Assembly (NCBI GenBank): GCA_024643595.1
Contig: JAHEMS010000287.1
Span: 1-5,275, forward strand
DNA length: 5,275 bases
Direction: 5' to 3'
Source: Bacteroidota bacterium
GTDB lineage: Bacteria; Bacteroidota; Bacteroidia; Cytophagales; Cyclobacteriaceae
Shown here: positions 1 to 5,275 of the stretch, in pieces
How positions within the stretch are numbered: position 1 is the first letter of the stretch
How the letters are laid out: the number at the start of each line of letters is the position of its first letter
The notes under the pieces: generated by a model
What the model saw: the letters and a program-made list of their open reading frames with translations, nothing else
Database searches by the model: none
What the model was told of the DNA's origin: nothing
Translations under genes and position numbers: made by a program

Positions 1-983
1 AAACCTGCCGCCACAAGACCACGTAACCCAGCGGGCATTTTATTCATCAACAACGCGGCAAATGCCTGATCAGGACTATCCCATGATAATTCACCTTTAT
101 TTTTTAATGCAAGGGCTACTACGCCTGGAATAAGAAAGAGAAAAACAGGTAGCAATTTTAAGAAACCGCCAAAGATGGTGCCTCGTCTACCTTCTTTAAT
201 ATTCTTTGCTGCAAGCACGCGTTGCACTATGTACTGATCAGTGCACCAATACCAGATACCTACTACCGTGCTCGTGATGACTAAACTGGGCCATGGAAAT
301 TCAGGATCAGTTGATGGACGCCACATATTCAAATAACCTGGCTCCAGGGATTGTCTTAATCCATCCCACCCGCCTACGGAGTTAAGCCCGATAAATGTCA
401 GTGTTCCTGCCCCGACCACCAACACCATGGTTTGTAACGCTTCAGTATAAACAACCGCTCTCATTCCACCAAGAATAGTATAGATACCAGTTAATATCAC
501 CGTCATCAAAGCGCCAAACCAAAAATCAATATGGAGAATGGATGAAATCACAATACCCCCAGCATAAACAGTAACAGAAATTTTTGTAAGTACATACGCC
601 ACCAGGGAAAATACACTGAGAAACCACCGGGTCTTTGAATCAAAACGTCTCTCCAAAAATTCAGGCATAGTAAACACACCACTTCGGATATAGAAGGGCA
701 GAAACACCCAACCCAAGGTAATCACCAGCCAGGCATGCAGTTCATAAATCAACATTGGAATTTTTCCACCCGCCCCAGCACCTGCCAAACCCACTACATG
801 TTCTGATCCAATGTTTGAGGCAAAGATGGAAGCGCCAACCACGAACCAACCAATGTTACGTCCAGCCAGAAAATAATCTTCCGTAGTTTTCTGCTTGCGG
901 GTCATTACCCAGGCGGCGAGGGCGGCAATTATGGCAAAATAAAAACCAATTACTATCCAGTCGAGCGTAGCGAATCCTTGCAT
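1..983 (-). CDS. Sodium/solute symporter, SGLT-type sugar transporter (C-terminus cut by window edge)
   Basis: This is an inner-membrane SSS-family symporter that probably couples Na+ entry to sugar uptake. I translated 327 residues from the ATG at 981-983; the frame is open to base 1. SGLT hallmarks are visible: ASNIGSEH at 55-62 (as SNIGSGH in human SGLT1, with the equivalents of its N78 and H83 at N57 and H62), YELHA at 80-84 (E81 matching SGLT1 E102), TMPEFLERRF at 105-114, WYWCTDQYIVQR at 244-255, and LKLLP at 275-279 (K276 matching SGLT1 K321). Hydrophobic segments fit about eight of the usual 14 membrane helices. The fragment ends at GLRGLVAAG, just before the helix expected to carry the Na2-site serines, so sodium coupling cannot be checked. 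Family members are usually 500-600 residues, so about 40% is missing. The start has no Shine-Dalgarno sequence; the leader is C-rich. It is divergent from the ATPase gene. The family assignment is firm, a sugar substrate is likely, and the exact sugar is unknown. Confidence 0.93.
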   Translation of the reverse strand, partial: MQGFATLDWIVIGFYFAIIAALAAWVMTRKQKTTEDYFLAGRNIGWFVVGASIFASNIGSEHVVGLAGAGAGGKIPMLIYELHAWLVITLGWVFLPFYIRSGVFTMPEFLERRFDSKTRWFLSVFSLVAYVLTKISVTVYAGGIVISSILHIDFWFGALMTVILTGIYTILGGMRAVVYTEALQTMVLVVGAGTLTFIGLNSVGGWDGLRQSLEPGYLNMWRPSTDPEFPWPSLVITSTVVGIWYWCTDQYIVQRVLAAKNIKEGRRGTIFGGFLKLLPVFLFLIPGVVALALKNKGELSWDSPDQAFAALLMNKMPAGLRGLVAAG

Positions 984-1006
984 GGGGGTAGGTTAGGGTT
1001 AAAGGG

Positions 1007-1020
1007 TTTAATCAATTAAA
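1007..1020. repeat. Perfect 6-bp inverted repeat upstream of the symporter start
   Basis: TTTAAT and ATTAAA flank a 2-base spacer (CA), making a 14-bp palindromic site that ends 24 bp upstream of the symporter ATG. The position would suit a repressor operator or the base of a leader structure. The site is purely A/T in its arms and lies in A/T-rich DNA, where such palindromes arise by chance fairly often, so a regulatory role is only a possibility. Confidence 0.3.
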
Positions 1021-1104
1021 ATAAGGATATTATTCAGCACAATGCAAGTACAACTGACTCTCCCCTCAAAGAATAAGGTGTTGACGGAAACTGATTTGAA
1101 GCAT

Positions 1105-1120
1105 TTCAGAAATTACTGAA
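1105..1120. repeat. Short inverted repeat TTCAG-N6-CTGAA in the divergent intergenic region
   Basis: Five-base perfect arms, TTCAG and CTGAA, are separated by AAATTA. The dyad lies 64 bp upstream of the ATPase ATG and 122 bp upstream of the symporter ATG, so it could be a dimeric regulator site acting on either gene. The arms are short and no second copy is seen elsewhere in the region, so it may be coincidence. Confidence 0.25.
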
Positions 1121-1183
1121 CATGATCAACGGTTCTATCACTTAGATTTTTTTATTATCTTCATTTCCCCAAAATAAATATCC

Positions 1184-2977
1184 ATGGAGCCACACAATGT
1201 CAAAGAAGGCAAAGAAATGCCCATCAAATACAAGTACAGGGATATAAAAGTGCATTCATCAGATGAATGGATGGCGGATGCAACCAAAAAATACCGCAAA
1301 GTTTTCGACCGGTATGAAACCACTTACATGCGCGTGGAGTTTTCCTTCTTCAACAAATTATTTGATGAGGAGGACTGGGATGCTTCGATTCGATTAAAAT
1401 GTCATCAGGTTAAGGGCGACAACAAAACAGAACTCTGTAACCAGGAGATCAAAAGAAAAATACTAAAGGATGAAAATATTGTTTTCGTCCGTCAATCATG
1501 GGGCAATGCAACACCCGGTGCTTATTGGTTCAGAGGTGATTATTTATGGGAAGCCTTTATCGATGAAGTAAAAGTCGGAGAAGGTAAATTCTATGTAGAA
1601 GATATCGGTCAGACTCAGGAAGGTCAAAATCTGTTCTTTGATATTGAGGGGATCAGTCTCTTTGAAGGGGATGGCCAGGCTTCCACCCTTCCCAAAAAAC
1701 AATTTCTAAAAAAATTCAGTCAGCAAGATACGCGCTATGTGTGGTGCGAGTTTAAGTTTAAAAACAAAACACCAAAAGATTACTTCGCGGAGATTTTTTT
1801 TAATTTCTATGATGAAGCCGGGCGTTTGAAAGGAAGTGCTTCTTACATCACTTATGTAAAGGTCAATACCGGTGGACAAATCTATACCATATACGCGGGT
1901 TGGGGAGGCGATACACCAGGCCGTTGGAGCAACGACAACTACGCAGTGGAAGTCGTTTTCATGGATAATCTGATCGCCACGGTGCCATTTCCAATAGGTG
2001 ATAAATCTGAAGAAGGCGATGTAAGTATGATCACTGATTCAGGGCAGGTGATCAAGCAAACGCAGTCCAGTCATAACAATACGAACACTAACCCAGAAGA
2101 CCTGTTATACGAAAGTTTAGCCGAACTCAATTCGCTGACCGGGTTGACCACCATTAAAAATGAAGTAAATGAAATGGTACAGCTCGTGCGGTTCTACCAG
2201 GAAACAGGAAAAGATATTTTGAATAAATTTTCACTTCACACCGTTTTCACCGGAAACCCAGGAACAGGAAAAACAACGGTAGCCAGAATCCTCTCAAAGA
2301 TTTACAAAGGACTTGGTATATTAGAGAAAGGACACCTGGTTGAAGTAGATCGGGAAGCGCTGGTGGCTGGCTATATCGGTCAAACAGCCATCAAAACAGG
2401 AGATAAAATAAAAGAGGCGATGGGCGGAGTTCTATTCATTGACGAAGCCTATTCGCTGGCAGGCAGAGACATTTCTCAAAATGATTTTGGTGGTGAAGCA
2501 GTGCAAGTGATCTTAAAGCGAATGGAGGACATGCGTGGAAAGTTTGGCGTCATTGTGGCGGGCTATACTGACAACATGCATGAGTTTATCCAATCCAATC
2601 CTGGCCTTCGGTCACGGTTTGATAAGTATTTCTTCTTTGAAGATTATTCACCGGAAGAAATGTTTACCATCGCCATCGCGATATTTAATAAGGAAGGTGT
2701 TAAACTGGAAGAAGCGGCAGCAAATCACCTAAAAAATTACTTTGCGTTTATCCATGATTCAAAAGATAAATATTTTGGAAACGCCCGAACGGTTCGACAA
2801 GTAGTTGGTGAAAGTGTAAAGAATCAACACCTGCGATTGGCTGCGATGAAAAAAGAAGACCGTACTCCTCAGTTGATGGAGACCATCATCCTGGACGATG
2901 TAAAGGAATTTGAAATCAAAGAAATAAAGTCAGGGAAAAAAACCTTGGGATTTCAGGTTGGCGGTCAGGCTGAATAA
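1184..2977 (+). CDS. CbbX/SpoVK-type AAA+ ATPase with duplicated N-terminal module
   Basis: This is a predicted soluble, ring-forming ATPase that would remodel a client protein using ATP; the client is unknown. The motor occupies about residues 305-580: Walker A GNPGTGKT at 357-364, a CbbX-like pore loop YIGQTAIKT at 397-405, Walker B VLFIDEAY at 416-423 (D420, E421), sensor-1 region VIVAGYTDN at 456-464, arginine-finger region NPGLRSRF at 472-479, and sensor-2 GNAR at 532-535 in the lid. No key residue is missing. Residues 1-272 hold two related modules (about 35-142 and 172-273) sharing EFxFxNK-like and WGxxTPG motifs. A polar Ser/Asn/Gln-rich linker (about 273-304) joins them to the motor. 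There is no signal peptide or membrane helix. The true start may be Met12 at 1217, which has AGAAGG seven bases upstream; I give the longest frame. Rubisco activase function is not implied, since no rubisco gene is nearby. The isomerase gene follows after 63 bp and may be co-transcribed. The motor family is firm; the role is unknown. Confidence 0.92.
   Translation: MEPHNVKEGKEMPIKYKYRDIKVHSSDEWMADATKKYRKVFDRYETTYMRVEFSFFNKLFDEEDWDASIRLKCHQVKGDNKTELCNQEIKRKILKDENIVFVRQSWGNATPGAYWFRGDYLWEAFIDEVKVGEGKFYVEDIGQTQEGQNLFFDIEGISLFEGDGQASTLPKKQFLKKFSQQDTRYVWCEFKFKNKTPKDYFAEIFFNFYDEAGRLKGSASYITYVKVNTGGQIYTIYAGWGGDTPGRWSNDNYAVEVVFMDNLIATVPFPIGDKSEEGDVSMITDSGQVIKQTQSSHNNTNTNPEDLLYESLAELNSLTGLTTIKNEVNEMVQLVRFYQETGKDILNKFSLHTVFTGNPGTGKTTVARILSKIYKGLGILEKGHLVEVDREALVAGYIGQTAIKTGDKIKEAMGGVLFIDEAYSLAGRDISQNDFGGEAVQVILKRMEDMRGKFGVIVAGYTDNMHEFIQSNPGLRSRFDKYFFFEDYSPEEMFTIAIAIFNKEGVKLEEAAANHLKNYFAFIHDSKDKYFGNARTVRQVVGESVKNQHLRLAAMKKEDRTPQLMETIILDDVKEFEIKEIKSGKKTLGFQVGGQAE
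1204..1209 (+). promoter_or_regulatory. Possible ribosome binding site supporting an internal ATPase start at 1217
   Basis: AGAAGG lies seven bases before the in-frame ATG at 1217-1219, a good Shine-Dalgarno distance. The upstream ATG at 1184 has only an A/T-rich leader. Starting at 1217 would give a protein beginning MPIKYKYRDIKVHSS and remove 11 polar residues (MEPHNVKEGKE) that look like leader rather than domain. Bacteroidota often do not rely on Shine-Dalgarno pairing, so this favours but does not settle the shorter form. Confidence 0.4.
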
Positions 2978-3040
2978 TATTGATGAACACGTGCAGAAAA
3001 AGAACGTAAGAAATTACCCCGATAAAATAATCTCAGTTTA

Positions 3041-4465
3041 ATGTCATCGTTAAAGATTGGTCTATTCGGCATTGGACTCGATACCTACTGGCCACAGTTT
3101 GAAGGATTAAAGGAGCGACTCGAAGGTTATTTAAATAAAGTAGAACAAAACCTGGCCACCATCCACCCTGTCATTATCAATGCAGGCCTGGTTGATAATG
3201 TTGATAAAGCATTCCAGGCAGGTGATCAGTTCAAAACTGCAGGTGTGGATATTATTTTTCTGCATGTAACTACTTATGCATTGTCGTCTACGGTGTTGCC
3301 GGTTGTTCAACGTGCCAACGTTCCGGTGATCATTCTGAATCTTTCTCCTGAACCTGCTATAGACTACGCGGCATTCAACGCAATGACAGATCGCACGAAG
3401 ATGACAGGTGAATGGCTCGCCCATTGTTCACCATGTCCTGTGCCAGAAATAGCCAATGTATTCAAGCGAGTTGGTATTAAATTTCATCAGATCACGGGCA
3501 TGCTTCATGATGATCCTGATTGCTGGAAAGAAATAAACGAATGGGTAGAAGCTGCTAATGTTGCGAATGTGCTTTTCTATAACCGACTCGGATGTATGGG
3601 TCACTATTATAGTGGCATGTTGGACATTTATACTGACTTAACCCAATTGTATAAATACTTCGGTGGCCACATCGAACTGTTGGAAGTAGAAGAACTGGTA
3701 GCACTGAGAAAAGCGGTCACCGATAGTGAAAGAAATGAACGATTGACTTTATTTCATGAGGAGTTTGACGTCCAACCCGATTGTCCATCAGATGAATTGG
3801 CACAAGCGGCGACCACTTCCGTTGCCCTCGATCGTCTTGTTGCGAATTACAAACTGGGTTCGTTAGCCTATTATTATAAAGGAACAGGCAATCCGGAAAA
3901 TGAAGAAGCTATCAGTTCCATTATTCTTGGCAATTCGTTGTTAACAGCGAACGGTGTCCCAGTGGCCGGCGAATACGAAATCAAAAATGCCCAAGCTATG
4001 AAAATCATGGACAGCTTTGGAGCAGGCGGATCTTTCACGGAATACTACGCCATGGATTTCCGCGATGACATCGTATTAATGGGCCACGATGGACCGGGTC
4101 ATATCGCAATGGCAGAAGGGAAAGCGAAAGTACGTCCACTCAATGTTTTTCATGGTAAGGTGGGCAAGGGAGTCTCAATAGAAATGAGCGTCAAGAATGG
4201 TCCGGTAACATTACTGTCAGTAGTGGAAAAAAGCGATAAGTTGATGTTTTTGGTGGCCGAAGCAGAATCGGTGCCGGGTCCTATTCTTCAAATAGGCAAT
4301 ACCAATAGTCGTTATAAATTTTCTATGGGAGCGAGACAATTTGTGCATGATTGGAATAGCTATGGCCCCGCGCATCATTGCGCGATTGGCATTGGTCACA
4401 TCAGCTCTAAAATTGAAAAGCTCGGTCAGCTGCTGAACATGGAAGTGGCCATTGTTGGGAGGTGA
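3041..4465 (+). CDS. L-arabinose/L-fucose isomerase-family protein
   Basis: This is a cytoplasmic enzyme predicted to interconvert an aldose and a ketose; L-arabinose to L-ribulose is the type reaction, but the substrate is not proven here. The protein has 474 residues against about 500 for E. coli AraA. The N-terminus KIGLFGIGLDTYWPQFEG (5-22) and a Rossmann-like first domain (about 1-180) fit the family. Candidate metal and catalytic ligands align by motif with AraA: E311 in AGEYEIKNA (AraA E306), E334 in SFTEYYAMDF (E333), H349 in LMGHDGPGH (H350), and H445/H446 in PAHHC (H450). All four positions are present, so the enzyme looks active. The motifs around them differ from classical AraA, so another sugar is possible. 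The ATG start has an A/T-rich leader and no Shine-Dalgarno sequence. It lies 63 bp after the ATPase with no terminator between, and 16 bp tail-to-tail from the MFS gene. No kinase or epimerase is in view, so araA is not assigned. Confidence 0.88.
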   Translation: MSSLKIGLFGIGLDTYWPQFEGLKERLEGYLNKVEQNLATIHPVIINAGLVDNVDKAFQAGDQFKTAGVDIIFLHVTTYALSSTVLPVVQRANVPVIILNLSPEPAIDYAAFNAMTDRTKMTGEWLAHCSPCPVPEIANVFKRVGIKFHQITGMLHDDPDCWKEINEWVEAANVANVLFYNRLGCMGHYYSGMLDIYTDLTQLYKYFGGHIELLEVEELVALRKAVTDSERNERLTLFHEEFDVQPDCPSDELAQAATTSVALDRLVANYKLGSLAYYYKGTGNPENEEAISSIILGNSLLTANGVPVAGEYEIKNAQAMKIMDSFGAGGSFTEYYAMDFRDDIVLMGHDGPGHIAMAEGKAKVRPLNVFHGKVGKGVSIEMSVKNGPVTLLSVVEKSDKLMFLVAEAESVPGPILQIGNTNSRYKFSMGARQFVHDWNSYGPAHHCAIGIGHISSKIEKLGQLLNMEVAIVGR

Positions 4466-4481
4466 TTTAATATCAATAAAA

Positions 4482-5275
4482 CTACAACAACACAGCGGGC
4501 TCATCTTCCACCACACGCCTTCGAGCACGATAACGAATCGTTACCTTCGCTACCGCCAGTATAAAAATAGCAACAACAACTACCATCCACATAGCGATCA
4601 CCATAGGAAGTGCGGAACCATCATGCCAGGCACTTACCCAAACGGTAACCACTCCCCCCATTAGCATTCGAAAGCTGCCCAGCAATGAAGCTGCACTACC
4701 AGCATGTTTAGAAAACGGAGCCAGTGCCAGGGCTGCACTGTTAGGCCCGGTGAGGCCTTGCCCAAGTACAAATAAAAATATCATAACCGTAAGACCAACG
4801 ATATTATACCAATCGAATGCCACACCGGCTACCATGAATGCTCCTGCCACCGTTTGATAGGTCAATGCATATTTCACCAATTGCTGACTGGTAAATCTTC
4901 TTAAGAGAAAATGATTGAATTGAGCAGAGCCAATCATGCCCGAGGCAATAAATGCAAATATCCAGCCGTATTGCTGCTCGGTAGCGTTGTAGAGATTAAG
5001 AAAAACATCGGCTGAAGCGGCGATATAGGCAAACGTCGCGGACGTAGCAATACCACCGGCCACCGCATAAATACTAAATTGCGATTGCCGGATGACCAGC
5101 ACAAAATTATCAAGAATGGACGTTGGTCTCATCGAGATTCCGGGATCGGCTTTCTTTCCATCTGGCAGTAAAAAATACGAAGCCGCTAAAATTAAAAGAG
5201 TAAGTATCGCCAACATAATAAACACGGCTGGCCAGCCAAAAGCAGCAGTGATATATCCACCCAGCGTTGGAGCGA
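4482..5275 (-). CDS. MFS transporter, Bcr/CflA-type drug-efflux family (N-terminus cut by window edge)
   Basis: This is an inner-membrane major facilitator, probably a proton-driven exporter of small molecules. The frame runs from the window edge to a TAG at 4482-4484, about 264 residues. A GTG at 5223-5225 is in frame but internal: upstream of it the frame reads APTLGGYITAAFGWPAV, the conserved segment before helix 6 in this family. The visible part covers the end of the N-terminal half and all of the C-terminal half: a helix around 18-36, the cytoplasmic loop, FAYIAASADVFL in helix 7 (fragment residues 81-92), GWIFAFIASGMIGSAQFN (103-120), then GLTGPNSAALALAPF followed by KHAGSAASLLG (173-199), both typical of Bcr/CflA proteins. 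It ends in a basic then acidic tail (RYRARRRVVEDEPAVLL). Full-length members have about 400 residues, so roughly 135 are missing. It is convergent with the isomerase and on the opposite strand. The substrate is unknown; resistance should not be assumed from the family name. Confidence 0.9.
   Translation of the reverse strand, partial: APTLGGYITAAFGWPAVFIMLAILTLLILAASYFLLPDGKKADPGISMRPTSILDNFVLVIRQSQFSIYAVAGGIATSATFAYIAASADVFLNLYNATEQQYGWIFAFIASGMIGSAQFNHFLLRRFTSQQLVKYALTYQTVAGAFMVAGVAFDWYNIVGLTVMIFLFVLGQGLTGPNSAALALAPFSKHAGSAASLLGSFRMLMGGVVTVWVSAWHDGSALPMVIAMWMVVVVAIFILAVAKVTIRYRARRRVVEDEPAVLL

Larger units (their letters stand above)
984..1183. other. Divergent intergenic region between symporter and AAA+ ATPase genes
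   Basis: This 200-bp stretch separates two divergently transcribed genes, so it should hold both promoters. I looked on both strands for the Bacteroidota pattern (TTG near -33, TAnnTTTG near -7) and found only partial matches. TAGATTTT at 1143-1150 on the plus strand matches five of the six fixed positions but has no TTG at the right distance. CAAAGAATA at 1067-1075, read on the minus strand, gives TA-N3-TTTG, one base too long. Two short inverted repeats are listed separately. No small ORF here looks genuine. Confidence 0.5.

Noticed and set aside
988..1010. Telomere-like TTAGGG / AAAGGG units near the symporter start
   Set aside because: Only imperfect, short units in a bacterial intergenic leader; no tandem array, so not a telomere or functional repeat array.
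1143..1150. TAGATTTT as a Bacteroidota -7 promoter element for the ATPase gene
   Set aside because: It lacks the final G and there is no TTG about 20 bases upstream, so I do not call a promoter.
1138..1323. Minus-strand 61-codon frame over the start of the ATPase gene
   Set aside because: Mostly antisense to the conserved ATPase N-terminus; no recognisable features.
1794..1801. Run of eight T within the ATPase gene as a frameshift site
   Set aside because: The reading frame continues intact on both sides with matching repeat-module sequence, so there is no sign of programmed or accidental frameshifting.
2978..3040. Terminator or promoter between the ATPase and isomerase genes
   Set aside because: Apart from the 6-base palindrome CACGTG there is no GC stem with a T-run and no TAnnTTTG-like element.
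3131..3424. Minus-strand frame of 97 codons inside the isomerase gene
   Set aside because: It lies wholly antisense to a well-supported family gene, its translation is rich in Cys, His and Arg without domain signals, and it is best read as a shadow frame.
4217..4528. Minus-strand 103-codon frame and plus-strand 70-codon frame (4452-4664) across the convergent gene ends
   Set aside because: Both overlap the isomerase and MFS genes in other frames and have low-complexity or Cys/His-rich composition unlike real proteins.

Overview
The window looks like chromosomal DNA from a member of the Bacteroidota, probably Cytophagales-like. The basis is indirect: A/T-rich translation starts mostly without Shine-Dalgarno sequences, GC content judged by eye in the low-to-mid 40s, and the flavour of the proteins (an SGLT-type sugar symporter, an arabinose-isomerase-like enzyme, a Bcr/CflA-type MFS carrier and a CbbX/SpoVK-type AAA+ ATPase). 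No marker gene fixes the taxon. I see no mobile element, CRISPR array, tRNA or rRNA.

Layout: (1) Positions 1-983, minus strand, hold the first 327 residues of a sodium/solute symporter of the SGLT subgroup; its C-terminus lies outside the window. (2) Positions 984-1183 are a 200-bp divergent intergenic region with two short inverted repeats and no convincing promoter. (3) Positions 1184-2977, plus strand, encode a 597-residue AAA+ ATPase whose motor domain is CbbX/SpoVK-like. Its N-terminal half holds two copies of a roughly 100-120-residue module that I do not recognise. (4) Positions 3041-4465, plus strand, encode a 474-residue L-arabinose/L-fucose isomerase-family protein, 63 bp after the ATPase with no visible terminator. 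(5) Positions 4482-5275, minus strand, hold the C-terminal 264 residues or so of a Bcr/CflA-type MFS transporter, tail-to-tail with the isomerase across 16 bp; its N-terminus lies outside the window.

Functional picture: the symporter and the isomerase could both serve sugar uptake and aldose-ketose isomerisation, but they are not in one operon and no sugar kinase or epimerase is present, so the link is only suggestive. The ATPase has no client or rubisco gene beside it. The most unusual item is this ATPase, with its duplicated N-terminal module (shared W-G-x-x-T-P-G signature) fused to a CbbX-like motor. The rest reads as ordinary chromosomal gene content.
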